The notes under the pieces were generated by a model, which saw nothing but the letters and a program-made list of their open reading frames with translations, was not told the DNA's origin and ran no database searches. Of a stretch of 64,000 bases of DNA, positions 8,152 through 17,040 are shown piece after piece. Numbering within the stretch: the first letter of the stretch is position 1; every line of letters starts with the position of its first letter. The DNA comes from Kushneria phyllosphaerae (GTDB lineage Bacteria > Pseudomonadota > Gammaproteobacteria > Pseudomonadales > Halomonadaceae), in contig NZ_ONZI01000001.1 of the NCBI RefSeq assembly GCF_900312995.1, forward strand, positions 248,001 through 312,000, in the 5' to 3' direction. The position numbers and the translations under genes are program-made.

Positions 8152-10608
8152 TTACCGGTTGGTCAGTGACGCCGGCTTGCCGCTGCCGTCCTGAGGCGCA
8201 CTGCTGTCACCCTGCTCACCCAGCGCAATCCAGGTATTGATTACGGTATCCGGGTTGAGCGACAGACTGTCGATGCCTTCACTCATCAGCCAGGCAGCGA
8301 AGTCCGGGTGGTCCGACGGGCCCTGCCCGCAGATGCCCACGTACTTGCCCTGACGCTTGGCGGCACGGATGGCCATCGACAGCAACGCCAGGACTGCCTC
8401 GTTGCGCTCGTCAAACTGCTCCGAGACCGTACCGGAGTCGCGGTCCAGCCCCAGCGTGAGCTGAGTCATGTCGTTGGAACCGATCGAGAAACCATCGAAG
8501 TACTCGAGGAACTGATCGGCCAGCAGCGCATTGGAGGGCAGCTCGCACATCATGATGACCTTGAGGCCGTTTTCACCGCGCTTGAGCCCGTGGGTTTCCA
8601 GCGTCTCAATGACGGCGCTGGCGTCCTTGAGCGTCCGCACGAACGGAATCATGATCTCGACGTTCTCAAGGCCCATCACGTCACGCACCCGCTTGACGGC
8701 CTGGCACTCGAGCGCAAAGCAGTCACGGAAGTCCGGCGACACATAGCGACCGGCACCGCGGAAGCCCAGCATCGGGTTTTCTTCGTGCGGCTCGTACTGC
8801 TCGCCGCCCACCAGGTTGGCGTATTCGTTGGTCTTGAAATCCGACAGACGCACGATCACCCGCTTGGGCCAGAATGCGGCGGCAAGTGTGGCCATCCCTT
8901 CGGTCAGACGGGCCACGTAGAACTCGACCGGGTCACTGTAGCCGGCAATGCGGCTCTTGATTTCAGCCTGCAGCGCCGGCGTCTGACGATCGAACTCCAG
9001 CAGGGCGCGCGGGTGAATCCCGATCATGCGATTGATGATGAATTCCAGACGCGCCAGACCCACGCCCTCGTTGGGGAGCGTAGCGAAATCGAAGGCACGG
9101 TCGGGGTTACCGACATTCATCATGAGCTTGAGCGGCAGTTCCGGCAGGTCATCAATGGCGGCGCTCTTGATTTCAAACTCGAGCTCCCCGTCATAGATGT
9201 AGCCGGTATCGCCCTCGGCGCAGGAGACGGTGACATGCGAGGTCGAGGTCAGACGCTCGGTGGCATCGCCACAGCCGACCACGGCCGGAATACCCAGCTC
9301 ACGAGCGATGATCGCTGCGTGGCAGGTCCGTCCGCCGCGATTGGTCACGATCGCTGCGGCACGCTTCATGATCGGTTCCCAGTCCGGGTCGGTCATGTCG
9401 GTGACCAGCACATCGCCGGGCGAGACTTCATGCATCTGGCTGATGTCGGAGATGATCTTGACGGGGCCGGCACCGATACGCTGACCGATGGCACGGCCTT
9501 CGGCAATCACCGGACCGCGCGACTTGAGGTGGTAGCGCTCCATGACCTGCTTGCGCGAACGCACGGTTTCCGGACGCGCCTGAACGATCAAAAGCTCACC
9601 GGTATGACCGTCCTTGGCCCACTCGATGTCCATCGGGCGGCCATAGTGTTCCTCGATCAGCATGGCCTGACGGGCCAGCGCCTCGATCTCGTCATCGCTC
9701 AGACAGAAGCGATCCTGGTCTGCGGCGTCGACCGGCTCGATGCGCACCTGCTTGCCGTGGGCGCGATCGTCGGCATACACCATGCGCTCGGCCTTGGTCC
9801 CCATGCTGCGGCGCACGACCGAAGGACGGTTGGCGGCAAGGCCGGGCTTGTGAACGTAGTATTCATCCGGATTGACGGCGCCCTGCACCACCATCTCGCC
9901 CAGTCCCCAGGCCGCGGTGATGAACACGACCTGATCAAAGCCGGATTCGGTGTCGATGGTGAACATGACGCCCGAGGTGGCCAGGTCCGAGCGCACCATG
10001 CGCTGCACGCCGGCAGACAGCGCCACGCCCTTGTGGTCGTAGCCCTGATGAACGCGGTAGGAGATCGCACGGTCGTTGAACAGCGACGCAAACACGTGGT
10101 GGATCGCTTCGCGTACGGCGTCCAGCCCCTGCACGTTGAGAAAGGTTTCCTGCTGACCGGCAAAGGAGGCGTCCGGCATGTCCTCGGCAGTGGCCGATGA
10201 GCGGACCGCAAAGGAGGCGTTCGGGTTGTCGCCGGCCAGCTGCTGGTAGGCGCTGGCGATGGCGTCATCGAGCTCGGCGGTAAAGGGGGTGTCGATCACC
10301 CACTGACGAATGCGCGTACCGGCAGCGGACAGCGCCTGGGTATCGTCAATATCGGTCTCGTCGAGCAGGGCATGAATGCGCGCATCCAGACCGCTCTGCT
10401 CCAGAAAGCGTCGCCACGCATCGGCGGTGGTCGCAAAGCCATTGGGGACCTGAACGCCCAGGCTGCTCAGATGACTGATCATCTCGCCCAGTGAAGCATT
10501 CTTGCCACCGACACGATCCACATCGTTCATGCCCACTTGGTCGTACCAGAGCACATCCAGCTCGGCGCTGTTGGGGCGATTGTCGTCTGTCACCTTGCGA
10601 TCACTCAT
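8152..10608 (-). CDS. ppsA: Phosphoenolpyruvate synthase PpsA
   Basis: An 818-residue PEP synthase (pyruvate + ATP + water to PEP + AMP + phosphate), the gluconeogenic entry from pyruvate. Domains in order are the N-terminal ATP-grasp domain ([11 protein letters not shown] near the start, [20 protein letters not shown]), the swivelling phosphohistidine domain ([20 protein letters not shown], catalytic His) and the C-terminal PEP-binding barrel ([33 protein letters not shown] with the catalytic Cys). The chosen ATG at 10608 has GGGAGAGACGAAA in front of it; a frame extends 11 codons further. It is divergent from ppsR, the kinase/phosphorylase that controls it. Confidence 0.96.
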   Translation of the reverse strand: MSDRKVTDDNRPNSAELDVLWYDQVGMNDVDRVGGKNASLGEMISHLSSLGVQVPNGFATTADAWRRFLEQSGLDARIHALLDETDIDDTQALSAAGTRIRQWVIDTPFTAELDDAIASAYQQLAGDNPNASFAVRSSATAEDMPDASFAGQQETFLNVQGLDAVREAIHHVFASLFNDRAISYRVHQGYDHKGVALSAGVQRMVRSDLATSGVMFTIDTESGFDQVVFITAAWGLGEMVVQGAVNPDEYYVHKPGLAANRPSVVRRSMGTKAERMVYADDRAHGKQVRIEPVDAADQDRFCLSDDEIEALARQAMLIEEHYGRPMDIEWAKDGHTGELLIVQARPETVRSRKQVMERYHLKSRGPVIAEGRAIGQRIGAGPVKIISDISQMHEVSPGDVLVTDMTDPDWEPIMKRAAAIVTNRGGRTCHAAIIARELGIPAVVGCGDATERLTSTSHVTVSCAEGDTGYIYDGELEFEIKSAAIDDLPELPLKLMMNVGNPDRAFDFATLPNEGVGLARLEFIINRMIGIHPRALLEFDRQTPALQAEIKSRIAGYSDPVEFYVARLTEGMATLAAAFWPKRVIVRLSDFKTNEYANLVGGEQYEPHEENPMLGFRGAGRYVSPDFRDCFALECQAVKRVRDVMGLENVEIMIPFVRTLKDASAVIETLETHGLKRGENGLKVIMMCELPSNALLADQFLEYFDGFSIGSNDMTQLTLGLDRDSGTVSEQFDERNEAVLALLSMAIRAAKRQGKYVGICGQGPSDHPDFAAWLMSEGIDSLSLNPDTVINTWIALGEQGDSSAPQDGSGKPASLTNR

Positions 10609-11066
10609 TTTCGTCTCTCCCGGCAATCCTTTAGCCGCCAATACTCGAAGCTACCGGCGGTGCCCTACCCAAAAGTCAACAACGTAAAAAAACGCCGCTC
10701 AGGGCGTGTCAGACCATCGCACGACCGAATAAAAACGACGTTTTTCAGATTCTTCTGTCACATGACAGCCGAGCAGAGCGTAATCATTTTTTTCGGCCTG
10801 CCATAGCCTTTATGACATGTTTTAAGACCAGGGGCATTTTGAAAGACTACTACATGTCGTTAGCGCAAAGTCTTAACAACGGCATTAAGCGATCTGAAAA
10901 TAAAGGAAAAAGCAGAAAAAATGGCGGCACAAAAAACCACTACAAGTTTTGTAGTGCATGCGCAAATTTGACAAATAAGGTCGCAATAGCATTGCACCAT
11001 TTTGACCGCTGCCGTGGTTTAATGTTTGATAAATCGCGTTTTTTTATGTCGGGAAGAGAGGCTCTT
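10609..11066. promoter_or_regulatory. ppsA/ppsR divergent regulatory region
   Basis: 458 bp with several symmetrical elements and AT-rich stretches. AAAAACG-A-CGTTTTT is at 10731-10745, and CACTACAA-GTT-TTGTAGTG at 10938-10956. TTGACA at 10968-10973 could be a -35 for ppsR, though no good -10 is found at the right distance. A terminator-like hairpin is in the ppsA leader (10686-10707). A frame open from 10812 is not believed to be translated. Confidence 0.55.
10686..10707 (-). promoter_or_regulatory. Terminator-like hairpin in the ppsA 5' leader
   Basis: ACGCC-(GCTCAG)-GGCGT stem directly followed, on the minus strand, by seven T residues, about 78 nt before the ppsA start codon. It could be an attenuator, or could stop transcription arriving from further upstream. 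The 5-bp stem is short. Confidence 0.4.
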
Positions 11067-11888
11067 ATGCCAAAAACAGTGTTTTATATTTCCGATGGCA
11101 CCGCCATTACCATGGAGGTGCTGGGCCACGCCGTTCTCTCCCAGTTTGATACGGAATTTACCCAGCGTACCTGGCCCTTTGTCGACACCCGGGAACGCGC
11201 CAATGAAATTCGTGAGCGTATCGACCGGATCTTTGCCGATACCGGCGAGCGACCCATCGTCTTTTACTCGATTGTCAGCGATGAAATCCGCCAGATCATT
11301 CTGTCGAGCCACGGCTTTTGTCACGACGTGATTGAATCGGTTATCGCCCCGCTCAGCGAAGAGCTCAACATGGCGCCGCATCCGACGCTGCACCGCACCC
11401 ACGGGCTCAACCAGCGCAACGTGGCGCGCTATGACGAGCGCATCGCCGCGATCGATTATGCCCTGGCCCATGACGATGGCCTGTCACTGCGCCATCTCGA
11501 GCAGGCACAGGTTATTCTGATCGGCGTGTCGCGCTGCGGCAAAACGCCCACGAGCCTTTATCTGGCCATGCAGTTCGGTCTGCGGGTCGCCAATTACCCC
11601 TTCATTGCCGATGACATGGACCGCTTGGCGCTGCCCCCTGCACTGCGCGATCAGCGTGGCAAGCTGTTTGGACTGACCATCAACGCCGACCGGCTCGCCG
11701 CCATTCGCAACGAGCGTCGCACTGCCAGCACCTATGCCTCCCTCAGGCAGTGCCGGCTGGAGCTGTCCGAGGTCGAGGCGCTCTATCGCCGCCTGCGCAT
11801 CCCCTACCTGGACACCACCAACTACTCGGTCGAGGAGATCGCCACGCGGCTGATGGATACCCTCGGCATTGACCGGCGCATTTTCTGA
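11067..11888 (+). CDS. ppsR: PEP synthase regulatory protein PpsR (bifunctional kinase/pyrophosphorylase)
   Basis: A 273-residue DUF299/PpsR protein. It starts [15 protein letters not shown], matching the family's usual opening, and has the P-loop-like motif [15 protein letters not shown], then [10 protein letters not shown] and FGLTIN. Known role: ADP-dependent phosphorylation (inactivation) and phosphate-dependent dephosphorylation of a Thr beside the catalytic His of PpsA. The target, with GGRTCHAA, is encoded divergently next door. A purine-rich GGGAAGAGAG at 11051-11060 precedes the ATG at 11067; an alternative ATG is at 11046. Normal family length. Confidence 0.95.
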   Translation: MPKTVFYISDGTAITMEVLGHAVLSQFDTEFTQRTWPFVDTRERANEIRERIDRIFADTGERPIVFYSIVSDEIRQIILSSHGFCHDVIESVIAPLSEELNMAPHPTLHRTHGLNQRNVARYDERIAAIDYALAHDDGLSLRHLEQAQVILIGVSRCGKTPTSLYLAMQFGLRVANYPFIADDMDRLALPPALRDQRGKLFGLTINADRLAAIRNERRTASTYASLRQCRLELSEVEALYRRLRIPYLDTTNYSVEEIATRLMDTLGIDRRIF

Positions 11889-11952
11889 AGGCACCGCTCA
11901 TGAGAAGCCGGCCGGTGCCGGCTCGTGATCCAAAAGTGCTACAAAGCCCGAC

Positions 11953-12354
11953 TCATAGCAGTGCGACGGCCTCGACCTCAACGGCGAAACCAAAGTGCAG
12001 CTGGGCCACGCCGGCGACCGCGCGCGCCGGGCGATGCGCTCCGAGCCACTCGGCATAAAGTGCATTGAACGCCGGCCAGTTGTTGATATCGGTAACGTAA
12101 ATGCGCACCTGCATCAGGTTTTTTCTCTCCACACCTGCGCAGGCCAGGCAGGCATCGACGTTGGCCAGCACCTGGCGGGCCTGATCCTCGAAGGAGGCGT
12201 CATTGAGCTGCGACCCATCCGAACGGATCGGGAGCTGACCGGAGATAAAGACCTGGCCGGCGCCCATGCAGACATGGGAGTAATGTCCACCGGGACGGGA
12301 AATTTCCGAGCTGTTCTCACAGCGAAGTTCGGGATGGTGAACGGCTTGATTCAT
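11953..12354 (-). CDS. RidA family (YjgF/YER057c/UK114) enamine/imine deaminase-like protein
   Basis: A 133-residue single-domain RidA-like protein with segments SHVCMGAGQVFISGQLP, ARQVLANVDACLACAG, RIYVTDINNWPAFNALY and the arginine-containing RPARAVAGVAQL near the C-terminus. Known members hydrolyse reactive enamines/imines made by PLP-dependent dehydratases. It lies 163 bp downstream of such a dehydratase on the same strand, so clearing that enzyme's imine product is a reasonable inference. It belongs to a RidA subgroup that differs from the E. coli archetype, so the substrate is not certain. Confidence 0.85.
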   Translation of the reverse strand: MNQAVHHPELRCENSSEISRPGGHYSHVCMGAGQVFISGQLPIRSDGSQLNDASFEDQARQVLANVDACLACAGVERKNLMQVRIYVTDINNWPAFNALYAEWLGAHRPARAVAGVAQLHFGFAVEVEAVALL

Positions 12355-12517
12355 GATGAACGGTCCTTTCCTTTATCGATAAACATGTCCTGAGGGGTCC
12401 TTTCTCAAGGGACAAGAGCGCTCCTGACCGTCGATCAGGAAGGATCGAAGCCCTGCGGGTCGAGAGGGAAATGAGCGGCCCGGTGGCGGGCCACTCACGA
12501 TCAGATTGTCACGAGCA

Positions 12518-13480
12518 TCAGGTGCTCAAAAGACTGGCGAATCTCGCCATGTCGACGTTGCCACCGCTGACAATAACGCCGATACGCTTGCCCTTGAGCT
12601 CGTCTTTCATCTGCCGCGCGGCAGCGAAACCGAGGCAGCCGGTGGGTTCGACGACCAGCTTCATGCGCTCGGCCAGAAACGACATGCACTCAATGAGCTC
12701 GGCGTCCGTGGCGGTCAGGATGTCGTCGACATCACGCTGGATGATCGGAAAGGTGATCTGGCCCAGATGCTGGGTCTGTGCACCATCGGCAATGGTTTTG
12801 GGGGTGTCGATATGAACGATCTGACCACTGCGAAACGATTGCTGCCCATCGTTGCCTGCCTCGGGCTCGACACCATAGACCCTGCAGTCCGGTGACAGCG
12901 CCCTGGTGGCCAGCGCAGAGCCTGCCAGCAGGCCACCGCCGCCCAGACAAACGAACAGCGCATCCAGCTCGCCAACTTCCTCAAACAGCTCTTTGGCGGC
13001 CGTGCCCTGCCCCGCCAGCACATCGGGGTGATCATAGGGCGGGATCAGCGTCAGGCCCTGCTGCTCGGCCAGGTCGCGGCCAATCTGCTCCCGGTCTTCG
13101 GTATAGCGGTCATACATCACCACGTGCCCGCCATAGCCTTTGGTGGCGTCGACCTTGGCCTTCGGGGCATCCTGGGGCATAACGATGGTGGCCGGGATTC
13201 CCAGAATCCTGGCAGACAGTGCAATGGCCTGGGCGTGATTGCCGGAAGAGAACGCCACCACGCCGGCACGCTTTTGCTCGGGACTGAATTTTGAGAGCGC
13301 ATTGAAGGCGCCCCGGAATTTGAAGGCGCCCATGCGCTGAAAGTTTTCGCATTTGAAAAACACCTGCGCGCCCATGGCGTCATCTAGGGTACGCGAGGTC
13401 ATCACCGGGGTTCGGCGTGCGTGGCCCTCGAGTCGCCTTGATGCAGCGAGAACATCGTCAAAGGTGGGAAGATGGTTCAT
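12518..13480 (-). CDS. PLP-dependent serine/threonine (or threo-3-hydroxyaspartate) dehydratase
   Basis: A 320-residue fold-type II PLP enzyme without a C-terminal ACT domain. Visible are the PLP-lysine motif FKFRGAFNAL, the phosphate-binding loop CLGGGGLLAG, SSGNHAQAIA, and the C-terminal SGGNVDM. It resembles serine racemase and threo-3-hydroxyaspartate ammonia-lyase more than biosynthetic IlvA. AGGAG just before the ATG at 13480 fixes the start; the open frame runs to 13513. Neighbours (RidA, YheO-type regulator, relic of a D-threonine-aldolase-family gene, asparaginase) favour hydroxyaspartate or hydroxy-amino-acid catabolism, which is inference. Confidence 0.85.
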   Translation of the reverse strand: MNHLPTFDDVLAASRRLEGHARRTPVMTSRTLDDAMGAQVFFKCENFQRMGAFKFRGAFNALSKFSPEQKRAGVVAFSSGNHAQAIALSARILGIPATIVMPQDAPKAKVDATKGYGGHVVMYDRYTEDREQIGRDLAEQQGLTLIPPYDHPDVLAGQGTAAKELFEEVGELDALFVCLGGGGLLAGSALATRALSPDCRVYGVEPEAGNDGQQSFRSGQIVHIDTPKTIADGAQTQHLGQITFPIIQRDVDDILTATDAELIECMSFLAERMKLVVEPTGCLGFAAARQMKDELKGKRIGVIVSGGNVDMARFASLLST

Positions 13481-13612
13481 GAGACTCCTCTCTCGGCCTG
13501 TCAGCCGTTCCACACGGGTTGATATCCGCGCCGGGCGCGGCTTTTGTTTGCAAAAACGCCATTGCTTGCAACAGCACAGTGTCTCTACCGCATCTCAATC
13601 CGGATACCGCCG

Positions 13613-14242
13613 CTATTTCGCATAGCCGTAGACCGAGGCCCGGGAAACGCCCAGGTGGGCGGCGACAATTTCCATCGCCCGACGCAACTCCAGCAGCCCC
13701 GCGGCCTTGAGCTCCTTGACCAGCGTACGGCGATCTTCTGCCTTGAGCGCGCGGGGCGTGGTGGCCAGGCGCGCTGCAAACTGATTGATCCGGTCGCGGA
13801 TGGCATCTGCCCCCATGGGATCAAACGTCTCTTTCGCGGGCGCCGTCATCTGAATATCCACGAACTGGTTCAGCATGCCCTGAAAGCCCTGGAACACGCT
13901 GAGATCGATGTTCATGCACAGCGCGGCAATGTAGCGGCCTTCGCTGTCCTTGATGCCGATCGACGTACTCTTGACCTGACGGCCATCCGGGAAACTGTTG
14001 GGGTAGTTGGCGATGACCTGCTCGACATCCGCGTCCTGAATGCGGGCCAGCCCCAGCTCGGTGGCCGGGTCACCAACTTCACGTCCTGAAAGGTTATTGT
14101 GGATGGCCAGTACGGCGTGCGAAGGGTCCAGCAGGTCATGGAGCACCACCTCGCAAAACGGAGCAAAGGTTTTGGCAATGCCCTCTGCCGTCTGCTTGAG
14201 CTGTTCAAGCAGCAGTCGCTGCTCTAGTGTTTTTTGAATCAT
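13613..14242 (-). CDS. YheO/DauR-type transcriptional regulator (PAS-like + HTH)
   Basis: A 209-residue protein from the chosen ATG at 14242. It has an N-terminal YheO-like PAS domain (FAPFCEVVLHDLLDPSHAVL, VKSTSIGIKDSEGRYIAALC) and a C-terminal HTH_22 (LKAAGLLELRRAMEIVA, LGVSRASVYGYAK). Relatives such as DauR control amino acid catabolic genes. The frame is open to 14323; MSK at 14272 or MIQ at 14242 are both possible and neither has a strong ribosome-binding site. It lies upstream of the dehydratase gene on the same strand. Confidence 0.82.
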   Translation of the reverse strand: MIQKTLEQRLLLEQLKQTAEGIAKTFAPFCEVVLHDLLDPSHAVLAIHNNLSGREVGDPATELGLARIQDADVEQVIANYPNSFPDGRQVKSTSIGIKDSEGRYIAALCMNIDLSVFQGFQGMLNQFVDIQMTAPAKETFDPMGADAIRDRINQFAARLATTPRALKAEDRRTLVKELKAAGLLELRRAMEIVAAHLGVSRASVYGYAK

Positions 14243-14330
14243 GAAGGGGCCGCCATCACCATTTTTTGACATAATGTTTAATTCTACACAATACGTCAAA
14301 TTATCCTTGTTTCCGCTTTGCATCGATCAC

Positions 14331-14474
14331 GACATCAAACAACGTTTCCCCATCGGCACGCGCCTGCGTATTCTGCCCAACCACGCCTGTGCCACCGGTG
14401 CCCAGCATCCGCAATACGGCGCCCTGCGCCCTGACGGTGGCATCGAGCTCTGGCCCCGCTTTTACGGCTGGTAA
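14331..14474 (+). pseudogene. 3'-terminal relic of a D-threonine aldolase / D-serine dehydratase (DSD1) family gene
   Basis: A plus-strand frame ending at TAA 14472-14474 encodes the segment PIGTRLRILPNHACATGAQ, then HPQYGALRPDGG and a C-terminus in FYGW. PNHAC is the zinc-binding C-terminal motif of D-threonine aldolase / Dsd1-type PLP enzymes (His and Cys ligate zinc in yeast D-serine dehydratase), and the whole segment looks like the last 45 or so residues of such an enzyme. The rest of the approximately 370-residue protein, including the PLP-lysine domain, is missing: upstream DNA is the start of the YheO-type regulator on the other strand. Most likely a deletion remnant. The asparaginase gene begins 34 bp after it. 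Confidence 0.72.
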
Positions 14475-14507
14475 TCTTTTATGGCTAGCAATCAGGGAGC
14501 AGCCCTC

Positions 14508-15476
14508 ATGACACACCCTTCATCGACAGGATCACGTCGCCTCGTGGTGCTCGGCACCGGCGGCACCATTGCCGGTTCTTCCCCACAGGCCGGGGCCAAC
14601 CTTGGCTACACCGCAGGCACGGTGTCCGTGGAGGCTCTGCTGGGGGGCATTGCCGCGCCGGAAGGCTTTGCCCTGCACGCCGAGCAGGTCGCTCAGCTCG
14701 ACAGCAAGGACATGGACACCGCGACCTGGCAGGCGCTGCATGAGCGCTGCGAGCACTGGCTGGCCCACGATGACGTCGCAGGCGTGGTTATCACGCACGG
14801 CACCGACACCGTCGAGGAGACGGCGTTTTTTCTGCACTCGGTGCTCTCTTCCCCAAAACCCGTCGTGCTGGCCTGCGCCATGCGCCCGTCGACTGCCCTG
14901 ATGCCGGATGGCCCACAGAATCTGCGCGACGCGCTGGCCGTAGCGGCAACGGTTGATGCGGCAGGGGTCACGGTAGTCTGTGCCGGTGACATTCACGACG
15001 CGGTAGCGGTCAGCAAGACGCACCCCTATCGCCTGAACGCGTTTGGCTCCGGTGATACCGGCCCCATCGGTTACGTGGAGGAAGGCAAGCCGCGCCAGCT
15101 GCGGCCCTGGCCGCGCCGACTCTCAAGCGAGCCGATGACGGTGCCGGGTGCCGGGCACTGGCCTCGTGTGGAAATCGTGCTCAGTCATGCCGGCGCCAGC
15201 GGCGCGCTGATCGATACCCTCGTGCGTGAGCGACAGAACGGTGCCGGTGAGGCAGTGGCCGGTATCGTGCTGGGCGCTACCGGCAATGCCAGTCTGCATC
15301 GCGATCTTGAGCAGGCGGCTCTTCGGGCTCAGGCTGCCGGAATCAGGGTGAGCGTGGCGGCACGCTGCAACGAAGGGCGGCTGCTGCCCGGCCCTGACGC
15401 CAGCTTCCCGGTCATGGCGGATCTCTCGCCGGTGAAGGCCAGAATCGCGCTGATGCTGGCGCTGTGTCGTGGCTGA
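14508..15476 (+). CDS. Asparaginase (type I/II L-asparaginase family), cytoplasmic
   Basis: A 322-residue asparaginase/glutaminase-family enzyme. Both catalytic signatures are present: VLGTGGTIAGS near residue 20 (first nucleophile Thr) and VVITHGTDTVEETAFFL near residue 93 (second Thr-Asp pair). There is no signal peptide, so it should act in the cytoplasm on asparagine to give aspartate and ammonia. GGGAG eight bases before the ATG at 14508 supports the start over an upstream in-frame codon at 14481. It is followed by a perfect terminator. It may once have been cotranscribed with the decayed gene just upstream. Confidence 0.92.
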   Translation: MTHPSSTGSRRLVVLGTGGTIAGSSPQAGANLGYTAGTVSVEALLGGIAAPEGFALHAEQVAQLDSKDMDTATWQALHERCEHWLAHDDVAGVVITHGTDTVEETAFFLHSVLSSPKPVVLACAMRPSTALMPDGPQNLRDALAVAATVDAAGVTVVCAGDIHDAVAVSKTHPYRLNAFGSGDTGPIGYVEEGKPRQLRPWPRRLSSEPMTVPGAGHWPRVEIVLSHAGASGALIDTLVRERQNGAGEAVAGIVLGATGNASLHRDLEQAALRAQAAGIRVSVAARCNEGRLLPGPDASFPVMADLSPVKARIALMLALCRG

Positions 15477-15484
15477 CACTGATG

Positions 15485-15512
15485 GGCGCCGTTGATCGCA
15501 ACGGCGCCTTTT
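15485..15512 (+). terminator. Rho-independent terminator after asparaginase
   Basis: A perfect 10-bp stem (GGCGCCGTTG / CAACGGCGCC), ATCG loop, then TTTT, nine bases past the stop codon. Confidence 0.92.
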
Positions 15513-15539
15513 GAGCGTTAACCCGTCATCGACCTTCGA

Positions 15540-16859
15540 TCAGCCACTGACAGCATTGAAGGCAAAATCAACCGGCACTGGCGAGCTGATCGTGTGGACC
15601 GGGCCTTCCAGCGTTCCTTTTTGCGGGTGAATGTTAAACACCTTGATGGTGTCGCTGTTCTGGTTGCCGACATAGAGAAAACGCCCCGATGGGTCCAGAT
15701 TCATGCCCCGCGGGATCTCGCCGCCGCTGGACACCCAGCCCGTATTGATCAGCTGGCCACTGTCCTCGTCCACCCGAAACGTGGCAATGCTGTTCATGCC
15801 GCGATTGGTGGCGTAGAGGAAACTTCCCTGCGGATGGATTCGAAGCTCGGCGGTAGTATTGCTGCCCGTGGGCACCTCGCCCGGGTTATCGGGGTTGAAC
15901 ACCGGCCGGCCGAATTCACTGTCCGCCGGCAGGGTCGACAGCGACTGGGTCTGAATGAAACTACCGCGCTCAGGGTAGAAATCGAAGACATCCACGGTGG
16001 AAGACAGCTCATTGAGCACATAGGCATAAGGTTTTTGCTGGTGAAAGACCATATGCCGACAGCCGCTGCCCGAAGCCACGTTGGCATAGGGCACCGGCCC
16101 CGGCGAGAGCCTGCCGCTGCCCATGTCCAGCTCGAACGCCAGCAGCCGATCCGCGCCCAGATCAATGCCAAAGACGTGATGGCCGCCCGGCCCCGTGATC
16201 ATCATGTGGGCATGCGCCCCTTCCTGACGCACGCCGTCCGGCCCCAGCCCATTGGGCGGTGACTCGACCAGATCGCTCATCTCCCTGATCTCGCCATTAT
16301 CCCCCAGCGGGAAGACCGAAAAGCTGCCGGTGCCGTAGTTGGCGGCAAACAGATAGCGTCCGGAAGGATGTACCGAGCAATAACAGGTCCAGCTGCCCTG
16401 CGTGGGTCGGGTATTGATAAAGGCAAGCTCGCCGCTGGCAGGGTCAATGCGATAGGCGCTTACCCGTCCCTGCGGTTTACCGGCCGCATCCGGTCCAAGC
16501 TCGTTGACGCTGTAGAGATAGCGACGATCCGGCGAGACTGCCAGAAAGGAAGGGTTTTCGGCGTCCATGACCTGCAACGGGGTGAGCGCGCCCTGCGCCG
16601 GATCCATGCGAAACACATAAATCCCCCGGGCCTGGCTGGGCGCCACACCGCCCGGCGCCGTATTGGGACCGGTATAGGTGCCGACATAGACGTATTGCGC
16701 GCCACTGACGCCACCGCCATTGGAAGCGGCCATCGCACTGCCGGCCGAAAACAGCGGATAAAACGCCACGGCACCAGCGGCCGCCCCCATGCCCTTGAGA
16801 AGCCGGCGACGCATCTCGTCGGTCAATACGCTGTCTGCACCCTCTGATTGCCCATTCAT
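15540..16859 (-). CDS. Exported lactonase-family beta-propeller protein (6-phosphogluconolactonase-like, Tat signal)
   Basis: A 439-residue protein starting at ATG 16859, preceded by AGAGGGCGCGAC. A Tat-type signal is visible: MRRRLLKGMG at 16-25, hydrophobic AAAGAVAFYPLF, cleavage near GSAMAAS. The mature part is a seven-bladed propeller of the lactonase (Pgl/YbhE-like) family with repeated blade motifs such as LAVSPDRRYLYSVNELG, VHPSGRYLFAANYGTG and LDPSGRFLYVGNQN. YbhE hydrolyses 6-phosphogluconolactone, but an exported form cannot act on the phosphorylated cytoplasmic intermediate. A periplasmic sugar-lactone role is an inference; binding without catalysis is also possible. No terminator is obvious. 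Confidence 0.82.
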   Translation of the reverse strand: MNGQSEGADSVLTDEMRRRLLKGMGAAAGAVAFYPLFSAGSAMAASNGGGVSGAQYVYVGTYTGPNTAPGGVAPSQARGIYVFRMDPAQGALTPLQVMDAENPSFLAVSPDRRYLYSVNELGPDAAGKPQGRVSAYRIDPASGELAFINTRPTQGSWTCYCSVHPSGRYLFAANYGTGSFSVFPLGDNGEIREMSDLVESPPNGLGPDGVRQEGAHAHMMITGPGGHHVFGIDLGADRLLAFELDMGSGRLSPGPVPYANVASGSGCRHMVFHQQKPYAYVLNELSSTVDVFDFYPERGSFIQTQSLSTLPADSEFGRPVFNPDNPGEVPTGSNTTAELRIHPQGSFLYATNRGMNSIATFRVDEDSGQLINTGWVSSGGEIPRGMNLDPSGRFLYVGNQNSDTIKVFNIHPQKGTLEGPVHTISSPVPVDFAFNAVSG

Positions 16860-17040
16860 GTCGCGCCCTCTGCAGAAGAAAGAAAGCCTCAAGCATTGGC
16901 GTTCCCGCTTGAACCGACAATCCAGACCTTGGTGGCGCCTCAAACATTGGCAGGGGCCTCGACGCCCTTGAACGGCAGGCAATATTGTTCAATACCCGAT
17001 CGCGCGTTGATGCCAGTCTCAAGGCATCAACGACCCGGGA

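Noticed and set aside
8308..10200. Long open frame on the plus strand across ppsA
   Set aside because: It mirrors the codon structure of ppsA, resembles no family, has no ribosome-binding site, and is the usual antisense shadow of a GC-rich gene. The same applies to plus-strand frames across gyrB (53517-55139), the gts-type operon (46199-48214) and the symporter gene (4350-5765).
10812..11066. N-terminal extension of PpsR
   Set aside because: The frame is open, but the extra 85 codons are AT-rich, Lys/Asn-rich and unlike any PpsR; the region contains a palindrome and promoter-like elements. The family start [11 protein letters not shown] is at 11067.
11906..11923. AGCCGGC / GCCGGCT hairpin as the ppsR terminator
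   Set aside because: No T-tract follows on either strand; kept out of the feature list.
12478..12496. GGCCCG / CGGGCC hairpin between the dehydratase and RidA genes
   Set aside because: No T-tract and likely cotranscription of the two genes; not a convincing terminator.
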